A DNA stretch of 64,000 nucleotides from Haloarcula amylovorans (GTDB lineage Archaea > Halobacteriota > Halobacteria > Halobacteriales > Haloarculaceae), in assembly GCF_004681185.1 (NCBI RefSeq), contig NZ_SRIF01000001.1:434001-498000 (forward strand). Direction: 5' to 3'. The notes under the pieces are model-generated. The model made no database searches and was not told the origin of the DNA. It saw nothing but the letters and a program-made list of their open reading frames with translations. The position numbers and the translations under genes are program-made. Below, in pieces: positions 41,412 to 49,988 of the stretch (position 1 is the first letter of the stretch; every line of letters starts with the position of its first letter).

Positions 41412-41700
41412 AGTGGAAGAAATGTCACCGAGCTATTTAATACTTGTTAACCACGACGCGGACAGTCGCTATCTCGGGAAACGCCAAGAATACATATGAT
41501 ACTAGACACTGTCTCTCCGTCGGCTACTTCTCGAAAGTACCAACGCATCGGGGACGCCGCATGATGCCTCGGTAGCGACCAACTACTGACAGCGGTTACC
41601 GTCGTCATTGCTCGGGTACCGTCGGACAAATACTTTTTGACCTATCCCGGCGCGAGACATTACGAAAACCATTTTTGATGCGGCGTCACAGTCGCTGACG

Positions 41701-42231
41701 ATGACGAATCTCTGGGAAGACTTAGAGACCGGACCGAATCCGCCCGAAGAGATCTACGCCGTCGTCGAGTGTCTCAAAGGCGAGCGCAACAAGTACGAGT
41801 ACGACAAGGACATCCCCGGCGTCATGCTGGACCGCGTGCTCCACTCGAACGTCCATTACCCCTCGGACTACGGGTTCATCCCCCAGTCGTACTACGACGA
41901 CGGGGACCCCTTCGACGTCCTCGTTCTCCTCGAGGACCAGACGTTCCCCGGCTGTGTCATCGAGGCCCGTCCCGTCGCCATGATGAAGATGGACGACGAC
42001 GGTGAACAGGACGATAAGGTCATCGCCGTCCCCATCGAGGACCCCCGCTACGACCACATCGAGGACCTGGCGGACATCCCGCAGCAGACGCTCGACGAGA
42101 TAGACGAGTTCTTCACGTCGTATAAGAACCTGGAGGAAGGCAAGGAAGTCGAGACGCAGGGCTGGGAGGACAAACAGGCCGCGATGGACGCCATCGAACA
42201 CGCACAGGAACTCTACGACGAGAACTTCTGA
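41701..42231 (+). CDS. ppa: Inorganic pyrophosphatase (family I)
   Basis: This 176-residue enzyme hydrolyses pyrophosphate. The active-site acids are in SDYGFIPQSYYDDGDPFDVLVLLED (shown as SDYGFIPQ and GDPFDVLV) and VIAVPIEDPRY. Lysines at GERNKYEYDKDIPG contact phosphate. All key Asp residues are present. It stands alone, with an A/T-rich upstream region (41640-41680) serving as promoter. Confidence 0.94.
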   Translation: MTNLWEDLETGPNPPEEIYAVVECLKGERNKYEYDKDIPGVMLDRVLHSNVHYPSDYGFIPQSYYDDGDPFDVLVLLEDQTFPGCVIEARPVAMMKMDDDGEQDDKVIAVPIEDPRYDHIEDLADIPQQTLDEIDEFFTSYKNLEEGKEVETQGWEDKQAAMDAIEHAQELYDENF

Positions 42232-42418
42232 GCGATACGCCGTCTCGTTCGGTCGCCGACGAACGGAATGCCGTTTTCAGCGTTCGTCTCACCACCAGTG
42301 TCGTCCGTGGACACCGCTCGACGGGTGCGTATGTTCACAAATAATAACGGCAGTCGTTGCCGATTATGTATGAGCATGGGTAATCTTTTCCCCGTCGCGC
42401 CCCTTCTCTCCACACACG

Positions 42419-42544
42419 ATGGCAACTGACCAATCCGACGGCGCGCTGGACGGACCGACGGCCGAACCGGAGCGAGAGGCACCGAGCCCGCCGGGAATCG
42501 CGCACTTGACTGTCATCCCCGAGAACGCCGACCGTTCCCCGTAG
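42419..42544 (+). CDS. Very small acidic protein (41 residues), possibly real
   Basis: An ATG at 42419 opens a frame encoding MATDQSDGALDGPTAEPERE, then PPGIAHLTVIPENADRS, and a TAG at 42542-42544. Composition is haloarchaeal and the frame is in a good position after an AT-rich promoter-like run (42340-42395). It is too short to assign. It may be the truncated start of a larger gene. Confidence 0.35.
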   Translation: MATDQSDGALDGPTAEPEREAPSPPGIAHLTVIPENADRSP

Positions 42545-42592
42545 CGACGCCACAGTCGCATGCTTTGCCGCTTTCCCTGACGGTCCCACGAA

Positions 42593-42604
42593 AAGAAGCT
42601 TCTT
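42593..42604 (+). promoter_or_regulatory. Perfect palindrome in the phosphodiesterase promoter
   Basis: AAGAAGCTTCTT, a 12-base perfect palindrome, lies 25 bases before the ATG at 42630. That is the position of the TATA/BRE region for a leaderless message, so it may be an operator. Confidence 0.4.
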
Positions 42605-42629
42605 GTTCCTGACCGGCCTACCGAACCCC

Positions 42630-43973
42630 ATGGGATTATTCGACCGTCTGAAAGGCGACGACGCGCCGCGCGTCGCCTTCTTCGGCATCGACGGTGTGCC
42701 GTACAGCCTCATCGACGAGCATCCGGACGTCTTCCCGAACCTCACGGACCTCAAGAAGGAGGGGAGCGCCGGCCCCATCGACAGCATCGTCCCGCCGGAG
42801 TCGAGCGCGTGTTGGCCTTCCTTGACGACCGGCGTCAATCCCGGACAGACCGGCGTCTACGGCTTTCAGGACCGCGAGATCGGCTCCTACGACACGTACG
42901 TCCCGATGGGCCGGGACGTACAGGCCACCCGTCTCTGGGACCGAGTTACCGACGAGGGCCGCGACGCGACGGTGCTCAACGTCCCCGTCACGTTCCCGCC
43001 CCAGCGCAACGTCCAGCGGATGGTTTCGGGTTTTCTCTCGCCCGGCGTCGACAAGGCGGCCTACCCCGACGAACTGCGTGACCGCCTCGAAGAGAGCGAC
43101 TACCGCATCGACGTCAACGCCAAGCTCGGCCACGACGAGGACAAGACCGAGTTCGTCGAGGACGCCCACGAGACGCTCGAACGCCGCTACGAGACGTTCT
43201 CCCACTACGTTCAGCAGGACGACTGGGACCTCTTTTTCGGCGTCTTCATGACCACCGATCGGGTCAACCACTTCCTGTTCAAACACTACGAACAGGACGG
43301 CGAGTACAAACAGGAGTTCTTCGACTTCTACAAGAAGGTCGACGAGTACCTCGGCAAGCTCCGCGATCAGCTCGGCGACGACGTGACGATGGTCGTCGCT
43401 TCGGACCACGGGTTCACCTCGCTGGAGCACGAGGTCCACTTCAACGAGTGGCTCGAACAGGAGGGCTGGCTCGAATACGAGGACGACGACCACTCCGAAC
43501 TGGGCGACATCGGCGAGGACACGAAGGCGTACTCGCTCATCCCCGGCCGCTTCTACATCAACTTAGAGGGTCGCGAACCGAACGGCGGCGTCCCTGAAGA
43601 CGAGTACGAGTCGGTGCGCGCCGACCTCAAGGAGAAACTCGAATCGTTGGAAGGCCCGAACGGCGGGAAAGTCGCCGACCGCGTCGTCACCCGCGAGGAC
43701 GCATTCCGCGGCGACCACGACGACATTGCACCGGACCTCGTCGTCGTTCCGAACCACGGCTTCGACCTCAAGGCCGGCTTCAAGGGTAGTGACGACGTCT
43801 TCGGCATCGGCCCGCGCAACGGGATGCACTCCTTCGACAACGCGACCCTGCTCATCGACGACGCCGACGCCCGCATCGAGGACGCCGACCTCTACGACAT
43901 CGCGCCGACCATCCTCGACCTGCTCGACCACGACTACGAGCGCACCGATTTCGACGGCGCGAGCTTACTCTGA
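42630..43973 (+). CDS. AlkP-superfamily phosphodiesterase/nucleotide pyrophosphatase
   Basis: This 447-residue protein shows the alkaline phosphatase fold. AFFGIDGVPYSLI holds the first metal Asp, and PPESSACWPSLTTG holds the nucleophile, a Ser where many nucleotide pyrophosphatases have Thr. Further ligands are in MTTDRVNHF, ASDHGF and NGMHSFDN. These enzymes split phosphodiester or phosphonate bonds, and haloarchaeal members are often predicted to act on nucleotide or glycan substrates. A 12-base palindrome sits in its promoter. The ATG at 42630 is chosen as the start of the conserved part. Confidence 0.87.
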   Translation: MGLFDRLKGDDAPRVAFFGIDGVPYSLIDEHPDVFPNLTDLKKEGSAGPIDSIVPPESSACWPSLTTGVNPGQTGVYGFQDREIGSYDTYVPMGRDVQATRLWDRVTDEGRDATVLNVPVTFPPQRNVQRMVSGFLSPGVDKAAYPDELRDRLEESDYRIDVNAKLGHDEDKTEFVEDAHETLERRYETFSHYVQQDDWDLFFGVFMTTDRVNHFLFKHYEQDGEYKQEFFDFYKKVDEYLGKLRDQLGDDVTMVVASDHGFTSLEHEVHFNEWLEQEGWLEYEDDDHSELGDIGEDTKAYSLIPGRFYINLEGREPNGGVPEDEYESVRADLKEKLESLEGPNGGKVADRVVTREDAFRGDHDDIAPDLVVVPNHGFDLKAGFKGSDDVFGIGPRNGMHSFDNATLLIDDADARIEDADLYDIAPTILDLLDHDYERTDFDGASLL

Positions 43974-44118
43974 CCACGCCGTCACTGGCCGGGAGTGGCC
44001 GCCGTGCCACGACCCGGGGAAGGGCAGGCTGACGAGAGGAGCATACCGCGCCGGAGGCGCGGTTTCGCCGAACGCGAGTGCAACGAGCATTCGGAAGTTT
44101 TTCCCCAAGTTTTTGCAA

Positions 44119-44162
44119 ACGGGGTTCCCACAGGTCGCCACAGGCGACCGAGGAAACCCCGT
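44119..44162. terminator. Nested hairpin between convergent genes
   Basis: Outer arms ACGGGGTT at 44119-44126 pair with AACCCCGT at 44155-44162. Inner arms GGTCGCC at 44133-44139 pair with GGCGACC at 44143-44149 around an ACA loop. T-runs lie just upstream (44099-44103 and 44110-44114), and an A-run follows at 44168-44172. It lies in the gap between the phosphodiesterase (+) and cetZ (-), so it may terminate both. It could also be a folded repeat element. Confidence 0.6.
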
Positions 44163-44178
44163 GCAGTAAAAAGTGGGA

Positions 44179-45252
44179 TTACAGCAAGCTGTCCAGGTCG
44201 TCGTTGGCGAACTCGTCGGGGTCGACGGAGTTGCCCTGTGACTTCGCGGCCTCGTTGGCTCGTGCCATGAACTGGTCGACGCGCTCGGAGCGCTCGACGC
44301 CCGAGAGGACGACCAACGCGGCGAGTTTATCGGAGCCGAGCGGGAAGTCGCCGCCGCGGACCTCCATGCTGCCGGTCTGGTCTTCGACCCAGCGGCGGGC
44401 GCGCTCGACGCCTTTTCGGGAGATGCGTTCGGGGTCACCGGCGATAACGAGGAGCGCGGATTCGGCTTCGACGGCGTTGGGGAGGCTCATGCTGGTCAGG
44501 AGGGCCTTTCGTGTGACGCTCGTGATGGTGTTGACGTTCTCGCTGGCGTCCTCGCTGGCCTCGGCGCTGGCGTAGCCGATGGAGGAGATGCCGCCGCCGC
44601 GGAGGGTGTTGATGATCTCCGAGGAGTCGACGACGCTCTCGCCGACGCCCTCGACGGCTTCACCGGAGGCGAGCAGCAGGCCAACGCGTTGAGAGATGGC
44701 GTCGTTGACGCGCTTGTAGCCGTCGGCGACGCTATCGCCGGTGCCGCGCCACGCGTCGTTATCGACGAGGAGGAGTGAGTCGGCTTCGCGGGCGGCGGTC
44801 TTGAGCGAGCGGCCGGCGTTGGCCTGATAGAGACCGCCCTCGTCCTTGCCGGGGAGGATGCCGAGGACGTAGACGGGCATCTCGTAGATGCGGTTGAGTT
44901 CACGGGCGAGCATCGGCGCGCCGCCGGAGCCGGTGCCGCCGCCGAGACCCGCCACGACGACGACGGCCTCGGCCTCGGTAGTGATGCGGCCGTCGAGGCT
45001 GTCGAGAACCTCGACGGCGTTCTCCTGCATGATCTGTGCGCCGAGTTCGTTGTCACCACCGACGCCGTGGCCTTTCACCCGGTCTTGACCGATGAGCGTG
45101 GTGTCGATGCCGAGGTTCTGGAGGTCCGCTTCGGCGCTGTTGACTGCCAGCGCGCCGCGTACGGCATTGAACCCCATGTCGTAGTCGAATTCGGCGAGGG
45201 ACTCTGTGACCTTTCCCCCGGCTTGGCCGACGCCAATCAGGACGACTTTCAT
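44179..45252 (-). CDS. cetZ: CetZ-type tubulin-superfamily GTPase
   Basis: This 357-residue protein has the tubulin signature GGGTGSG (104-110) and an N-terminal KVVLIGVGQAGGKV (G-box 1). CetZ proteins control cell shape and motility in haloarchaea, unlike FtsZ, which drives division. The mid-region VLGILPGKDEGGLYQANAGRS and the C-terminal domain are complete. The end (ANDDLDSLL) may interact with membrane partners. The ATG at 45252 fits the family; an in-frame ATG two codons upstream is possible. Confidence 0.92.
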   Translation of the reverse strand: MKVVLIGVGQAGGKVTESLAEFDYDMGFNAVRGALAVNSAEADLQNLGIDTTLIGQDRVKGHGVGGDNELGAQIMQENAVEVLDSLDGRITTEAEAVVVVAGLGGGTGSGGAPMLARELNRIYEMPVYVLGILPGKDEGGLYQANAGRSLKTAAREADSLLLVDNDAWRGTGDSVADGYKRVNDAISQRVGLLLASGEAVEGVGESVVDSSEIINTLRGGGISSIGYASAEASEDASENVNTITSVTRKALLTSMSLPNAVEAESALLVIAGDPERISRKGVERARRWVEDQTGSMEVRGGDFPLGSDKLAALVVLSGVERSERVDQFMARANEAAKSQGNSVDPDEFANDDLDSLL

Positions 45253-45342
45253 ATGCATCGAGTTTGTCGGGGAACTAATCAACGTTGCCCTGATACGCAC
45301 GTACTGAGTACGTGGGATGTAGTATCGGACTTCAGCGACCGC

Positions 45343-45612
45343 TTACTCGATACGGAGCGTGTAGATGCGCTTGCGGGCGTCGGCAAACGAGAAGCGCGAG
45401 GCGACGACACCGGCTTCTTCGAGGCGATTCAGCGCGTACCGAACGGTGCGCGGCGGCAACAGCGTCTCCTCGGCGAGTTGGCTCTGGGTCAGCGTCTCGT
45501 TGTACTCTAAGACCTTCGCGACGAGTTTGGCGCTCGGTGGGAGATCGCGAACGGCTTCCCAGCCGGGCGCCTCCTCGTCCGCTTCGACCTGTTGAACGTC
45601 GGATGTACTCAT
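45343..45612 (-). CDS. Small MarR-like winged-helix regulator
   Basis: This 89-residue protein has a winged helix covering almost its length: LPPSAKLVAKVLEYNETLTQ, LAEETLLPPRTVRYALNRLEE and a wing VVASRFSFADARKRIYTL. It lies upstream of cetZ on the same strand, separated by about 90 bases, so it may regulate cetZ or its own transcription. No effector domain is present. Confidence 0.82.
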   Translation of the reverse strand: MSTSDVQQVEADEEAPGWEAVRDLPPSAKLVAKVLEYNETLTQSQLAEETLLPPRTVRYALNRLEEAGVVASRFSFADARKRIYTLRIE

Positions 45613-45750
45613 CTACTCCTGCCTATCAGATACAGCGTAATAATATTTCCCGTTCTATTTCATGCGTAGCGAGAATCTTCCGGCAACCTTCGCAGTCGTG
45701 CGGCGAGTGCCGCCCGAAAGTTTACGTCGGAAACCCGCGGCCTAGGGGAC

Positions 45751-46281
45751 GTGGACGAAGTGGAGGTCAGTACGATCGTCTACGCGCCCCCCGAGGAGAT
45801 GTACGAGTTCCTCCTTGATTTCCCGGGATACGCGCGCTATTCGGAGTACATCGAACGGGTGACACAGGCCGGCGACGGCACATCCGGGACCAGATACGAC
45901 CTCGTGTTCTCGTGGTGGAAGCTCACCTACACCGCGCGTTCGGAAGTGACCGATATCGAGCGACCCAGACGAATCGACTGGCGCATCGTCAAGGACATCG
46001 AGGCCGACGGCTACTGGCAGGTCGAATCGGTGCCCGAGAAAGCGCCCGACGGCGTCGAGTCGGCGTCGCGAGTCGTCCTCCGCATCGAGTTCGACCCTGA
46101 TTCGGTCTCGGAGAGCGCCGTAGACCTGCCCAGATTCGTCTCTCTGAGCTGGGTCATCGAGAAGGTCAAACCGCTGGTTCGCAAGGAAGCGACTCGTATC
46201 GTCGAACGAGTCGTCGCCGATATCGAGGGACAGCGCCGCGACGTCGACTTGAACATCCGTACCGGCCCAGACTCCCTCTGA
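45751..46281 (+). CDS. SRPBCC-fold (polyketide cyclase-like) protein
   Basis: This 176-residue protein begins DEVEVSTIVYAPPEEMYEFLLDFPGYARYSEYIERV, the coenzyme Q-binding COQ10/START type of helix-grip fold. It ends in a long C-terminal helix (PLVRKEATRIVERVVADIEG). In haloarchaea it is a common single-gene protein. A quinone-binding role is possible by analogy with Coq10. It starts with GTG and has a TATA-like TTTACG about 30 bases before it, hence leaderless. Confidence 0.85.
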   Translation: MDEVEVSTIVYAPPEEMYEFLLDFPGYARYSEYIERVTQAGDGTSGTRYDLVFSWWKLTYTARSEVTDIERPRRIDWRIVKDIEADGYWQVESVPEKAPDGVESASRVVLRIEFDPDSVSESAVDLPRFVSLSWVIEKVKPLVRKEATRIVERVVADIEGQRRDVDLNIRTGPDSL

Positions 46282-46306
46282 GTGGGCGTCTGCGGAGTCG
46301 CGCCGA

Positions 46307-47134
46307 TTACTCGCCGTCCGGTGCTTCGTAGTCGCCGCCGTACCGGACGAAGAAGTACGCCAGTCCGAGCGTCGCGACCATCACGAACGAGGTAGCGACG
46401 CCGAGGGTCTTCGCGCTGCTCGGTACCTGCGGGGAGCTCTCGCTGCCGCCCTCGCCACCGGTGCTAGCGGTCGGATAGTCGGAACCGACGACGATAGCGC
46501 CCTTCATGCCCTGTCCCTGGTGGGGGCTACAATAGTACTTGTAGATGCCGTCTTCTTTGAAGGTGTACTCGTAGTTGACCCCGGCGCTGGACGTCGCGCT
46601 ACCCGAGTCGAGTGGCCCCTCTCCTTGTGAGACAACGTTGTGGCCGCCGCCTTTCCCGGTCCATTCGAACTTCACGGTCGCGCCGTTGTCGACGTGTATG
46701 GCGGGCGGGCCGAAGGCGAGGTTCCCGCCATTGCCTTCAGCACCGACCGAGACCGTCGCCGAACTCTTGCCCGTCGCGTCGGTCGTGCTGTCGCTGAAGT
46801 TATCGACGTTGCTGAACCAGTTGCCGTAGTCCGGTGGTCCGCCGCCGCCACCGCCACCACCGCTGGTGCCGTTGCCGCTGCCACCGCTCGTCTCGTTACC
46901 ACTGCCGCCGCTGGTACCGTTGCCGCCGCTCCCGGTACCGGTCTCGGTTCCAGAGGGGGTTCCGGTCCCGGTCGGCGTCCCCGTGCTGGTACCCGTTGCG
47001 GTTCCGGTCGCGGTCCCTGTGCTGGTGCCGTTCTCCTGTGCGGCCGCGGCCCCGGTCGCAGCCGAGACAGCAGTCGCTCCCGCGGCGGTGCGCAAGAAGG
47101 TCCGGCGAGACACGTCCGCACTACCGTCTGTCAT
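46307..47134 (-). CDS. Second halocyanin with a long Thr/Gly-rich linker
   Basis: This 275-residue protein is a close paralogue of the halocyanin in the Rieske operon. It has a Tat signal (SRRTFLRTAAG), a long low-complexity linker (36-99, mostly Thr, Gly and Ser), then a copper domain whose ligands are His165, Cys202, His205 and Met210. It ends with a C-terminal helix (about 243-265). The core sequences around YYCSPHQG and GPLDSGSATSS are almost the same in both. The linker would extend the domain from the membrane. It is a separate, single gene. Confidence 0.92.
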   Translation of the reverse strand: MTDGSADVSRRTFLRTAAGATAVSAATGAAAAQENGTSTGTATGTATGTSTGTPTGTGTPSGTETGTGSGGNGTSGGSGNETSGGSGNGTSGGGGGGGGPPDYGNWFSNVDNFSDSTTDATGKSSATVSVGAEGNGGNLAFGPPAIHVDNGATVKFEWTGKGGGHNVVSQGEGPLDSGSATSSAGVNYEYTFKEDGIYKYYCSPHQGQGMKGAIVVGSDYPTASTGGEGGSESSPQVPSSAKTLGVATSFVMVATLGLAYFFVRYGGDYEAPDGE

Positions 47135-47232
47135 ACTCGGCCCTTGGTGACTCCCCGTCCTGAATATGTCGGTTTCGAGTCGGGGGTTCCCGCTTTCCTA
47201 ACCCATATCCGAGTCAACCCCCTTCGCCCTAT

Positions 47233-48072
47233 GTGACCCAACTGGACTCCACTCCCGATCGCGTCCCGCGCAGCAACGGGATGCCGATGCTCGGACTCGG
47301 AACGTGGCAAAACGACGACCACGACGAATGTGCCGAGAGCATCGAGACGGCCCTGGAGATGGGGTATCGCCACGTCGACACCGCACAGGCGTACGGCAAC
47401 GAGGCCGCCGTCGGCGACGGACTCGCCGCGGCCGACGTGGACCGTGACGACCTCTTCGTCGCGACGAAGGTTCGGAACTCGAACCTCGCCCACGACGACG
47501 TCCTCGACAGCGCCGAGGAGAGCCTCGACGACCTCGGTCTCGACAGGGTCGACCTGTTGTACGTCCACTGGCCGGCTGGCGAATACGACGCCGAGGAGAC
47601 GCTCTCGGCGTTCGACGAACTCCACGCCCGCGGGAAGATAGATCACGTCGGACTCTCTAACTTCCCGCCAGAACGAGTCGAGGAGGCCACGGATATCCTC
47701 GACGCGCCCGTGTACGCTAACCAAGTCGAGATGCATCCGTACCTCCAGCAGGAGGAACTGCGCGCACACGCAGACGAACACGACTACGAACTCGTCGCGT
47801 ACTCGCCGCTCGCCCGCGGCGAGGTGTTCGAGAACGACGTACTCGCGGACATCGCCGACGACCACGACGCCAGCGCGGCACAGGTCAGTCTGGCCTGGCT
47901 CCGCGAGAAGGGCGTCACGGCCATCCCGAAGGCGACCGGCCGCGACCATATCGAGGACAACTTCGCGAGCGTCGAGTTCGACCTCTCCGAGGACGACGTC
48001 GCTCGCATCGACGACATCGAACAGACGACTCGCCTCGTCGACCCGGACTGGGCCCCTGACGCCTGGAACTAA
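47233..48072 (+). CDS. Aldo/keto reductase
   Basis: This 279-residue enzyme has the AKR barrel motifs GYRHVDTAQAYGNEAAVGDGL (Asp and Tyr), FVATKV (Lys) and LLYVHWP (His), which form the catalytic tetrad. GLSNFPPERV and IPKATGRDHIEDN provide the NADPH site. It is of the AKR5-like type acting on 2,5-diketo-D-gluconate-like or small aldehyde substrates. It starts with GTG. A divergent promoter region is shared with the second halocyanin. Confidence 0.9.
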   Translation: MTQLDSTPDRVPRSNGMPMLGLGTWQNDDHDECAESIETALEMGYRHVDTAQAYGNEAAVGDGLAAADVDRDDLFVATKVRNSNLAHDDVLDSAEESLDDLGLDRVDLLYVHWPAGEYDAEETLSAFDELHARGKIDHVGLSNFPPERVEEATDILDAPVYANQVEMHPYLQQEELRAHADEHDYELVAYSPLARGEVFENDVLADIADDHDASAAQVSLAWLREKGVTAIPKATGRDHIEDNFASVEFDLSEDDVARIDDIEQTTRLVDPDWAPDAWN

Positions 48073-48177
48073 CGACGAGAATCGACTGACTCTCAGTCGG
48101 GACGACCGCCGATTCGAGCGACGGAACCGCCGAGCAGACTCACGGTAATATTTCTATCAGAAACGAGAACCGGGTCG

Positions 48178-48210
48178 AAGCTTTAACCCCCGGCAAGGGA
48201 AACTGCCGGG
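48178..48210 (+). promoter_or_regulatory. Promoter and hairpin before the 48212 gene
   Basis: A TATA-like AGCTTTAA (48178-48185) is followed by an inverted repeat: CCCGGCA at 48189-48195 and TGCCGGG at 48204-48210, one base before the ATG at 48212. With leaderless starts, the repeat would cover the transcription start, which suggests an operator, or a hairpin at the very 5' end of the message. Confidence 0.45.
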
Positions 48211-48211
48211 T

Positions 48212-48952
48212 ATGTCTACCGGGACCAATGGGGTCGTCAGGGGTATCCAGATCGACCTCAGGCGGTTACACGAGACGTGGATGGAGATTGCCTACCCGCG
48301 CCAGCGGGACGCGAGCGACACTGTATTGGGAACCTGGCAACCAGATTCTCAGTCCGGTATGGCGCTGTACCGACTGTGGTCCGCGCTGGGAGTCCCGATA
48401 ATCGCGTTCGTCTACCCGCTGGTGTTACTGGGCGCGTTCGTTCGCTTCCAGACGCGACGCATCAGCGGCACGGCCGCGCGGTTGGGCCTTCTCGGCGTCG
48501 TCGTCCTCTCTCTGATCGTCTGGGGCGGACTTGCCGCAGTAGCGCGGTTTCAACTCGACTTACTGGCTGGCGGCTTCCTCGCTATCGTCATCGCCGGCGG
48601 CGTCGCGACGGTGTCGGCCGCACTGGCGGTCGGTGCTCGTCGCGTCGGCGGCCGCGGGACGACGATCCTCTTTGCCTACCCGTTCGCGATGACCGCGCTC
48701 TTCTTGCCCCCGGTCGTCGCGGCGCTGTTCTCGAAGACGCTCGCGGCGATCGTCCTCCCCAACAGCACCGCCCTCGCGCAATGGCTCCTCGATAACGCGC
48801 TCGCCCCGCTCGGTCTCGCCGAACTGTTCTCCGAGACGTTCGATCTGGAGGGGGCTGCCTACGTCGTGATGTGGCTCGCCATCTCGGTCCCGCTTGGCTG
48901 GGTTCTCGGAACGCTGGTCACGCTCGCCGACCTCGTTCGCCCGACGGAGTGA
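48212..48952 (+). CDS. Hypothetical membrane protein (about six helices)
   Basis: This 246-residue protein has an N-terminal soluble segment of about 45 residues (LRRLHETWMEIAYPRQRDASD). It then has hydrophobic helices at about 54-76, 88-105, 113-140, 148-172, 185-203 and 217-240. I do not recognise a domain; the helix arrangement resembles Yip1-like or DUF-type membrane proteins but no signature is present. A predicted operator-like hairpin is just upstream of its start. Confidence 0.65.
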   Translation: MSTGTNGVVRGIQIDLRRLHETWMEIAYPRQRDASDTVLGTWQPDSQSGMALYRLWSALGVPIIAFVYPLVLLGAFVRFQTRRISGTAARLGLLGVVVLSLIVWGGLAAVARFQLDLLAGGFLAIVIAGGVATVSAALAVGARRVGGRGTTILFAYPFAMTALFLPPVVAALFSKTLAAIVLPNSTALAQWLLDNALAPLGLAELFSETFDLEGAAYVVMWLAISVPLGWVLGTLVTLADLVRPTE

Positions 48953-48998
48953 CCGCGAAGCGAACGTTTAGGCCCGTCGGCTCCTAACTCGAGGCTGT

Positions 48999-49184
48999 AT
49001 GGAATTTGACGCGACAAAGACGGCCGCGGCGTTCGTCGTACTGTTCGGCGCGCTCGCCGTCGGGACGTTCATGAGTCCGATGACGACGAGTACGGTGATG
49101 ATGGTACTCGGTGGACTGCTCGTGTTCGGCGTCGTGACGCTCTTACTCGGCGTCAAACACGGTGAGTACCGCGCTTCACACTGA
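48999..49184 (+). CDS. Small membrane protein (DUF7333-like)
   Basis: This 61-residue protein has two membrane helices (about 8-27 and 32-52) and a short basic tail (GVKHGEYRASH). It resembles haloarchaeal DUF7333 proteins, of unknown function. It ends within the 3' end of the AMP-ligase-like gene on the other strand (overlap of nine bases). Confidence 0.65.
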   Translation: MEFDATKTAAAFVVLFGALAVGTFMSPMTTSTVMMVLGGLLVFGVVTLLLGVKHGEYRASH

Positions 49185-49934
49185 GACGTCGCTCGCTCGA
49201 ATCACGCGCTTTTCCGGAACCGCTCTCCCCTCGCCAGCGACCGCCACGTCGCCCGGCTCGTCGTCGTCACCGCCGAACAACACCGTCGCACCGACGCGCA
49301 TCGGCGCGAGCAGACCCGCGACGAGCGCACCGGCCGTCGTGACTGGCGCACGCAACGCCACCGTCGTCGTCTCGTCGATGTCGTCGTCGGCGGCCACGCG
49401 CTCGCTCGCGGCCAGTAGCTCGCCGTGTGTGTACGTCCGTTCGGCGGCGAGTGCGTCGTCTTCGGGACCGACGTCAGCCGGCGGGGCGAGTGGATTCTCG
49501 CTCCACAGTTCGCGCTCGAACTGCGCGACGGTCGGGTCGTCTATCGGCCCGCCGTAGGACAGCGCCTTCGTCCCCGGCGCGAGTTCGTAGCACTCCAGCC
49601 ACGTGGCCGGCGCGACCAGCGCCGTCGCGTCTACCGCATCCGGGGGGTCCATATCGACGACTGCGCCGTCGAGCGTGGCGGCGAGAAACGCGAGTAGGGC
49701 ATCCGGCGCATCCCGAAGATACCCCGGTTCGTCCGCGTCCGTAGGGTTCTTCGGGCCGACGACGACGGCGACGCGGGTGCCCTCGCGGACACCGTAGTGG
49801 CGCATGAGGTTGCCGCCCTTCCAGACGTTCGTACAGAAGTCACCGTAGCTGTACGGTGCGGTGCGTTCGGGTGCGCTGAAGAGGACGCCGTCGCGACCGC
49901 GAGCGTCCGCGACGAGATCGGCGAGTGTCTGCAT
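49176..49934 (-). CDS. Truncated acyl-adenylate-ligase-like protein lacking the ATP loop
   Basis: This 252-residue protein matches the N-terminal part of AMP-binding acyl-CoA synthetases: YSYGDFCTNVWKGGNLMRHYG near residue 28, VAVVVGPKN and LLAFLAATLDGAVVDMDPP. At the place of the ATP-binding TSGTTGxPKG loop the sequence runs GPEDDALAAERTYTHGELL (156-173), so the loop is gone but the flanking THxxLL helix is kept. The C-terminal domain is absent. It is intact as a reading frame, so it is not a simple decayed gene. It probably binds an acyl or CoA moiety without adenylating it. It lies next to dnaJ. Confidence 0.72.
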   Translation of the reverse strand: MQTLADLVADARGRDGVLFSAPERTAPYSYGDFCTNVWKGGNLMRHYGVREGTRVAVVVGPKNPTDADEPGYLRDAPDALLAFLAATLDGAVVDMDPPDAVDATALVAPATWLECYELAPGTKALSYGGPIDDPTVAQFERELWSENPLAPPADVGPEDDALAAERTYTHGELLAASERVAADDDIDETTTVALRAPVTTAGALVAGLLAPMRVGATVLFGGDDDEPGDVAVAGEGRAVPEKRVIRASDVSV

Positions 49935-49988
49935 ACGCGGCGGTTGGGAACGGCCCGATAAAAGCGAGACGGAAACGAGGGGACGGAT

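Noticed and set aside
41447..41629. Minus-strand frame of 60 codons between the PadR and pyrophosphatase genes
   Set aside because: Composition is not haloarchaeal (few acidic residues, many Ser, Arg and Ile), and the DNA is an AT-rich promoter region.
46834..47163. Pro/Val- and Arg-rich frames opposite the low-complexity linker of the second halocyanin, and the repeats in the linker as a possible CRISPR or satellite
   Set aside because: The repeats encode Thr-Gly and Gly-Ser dipeptides of a linker with irregular spacing, and no spacer-like pattern exists.
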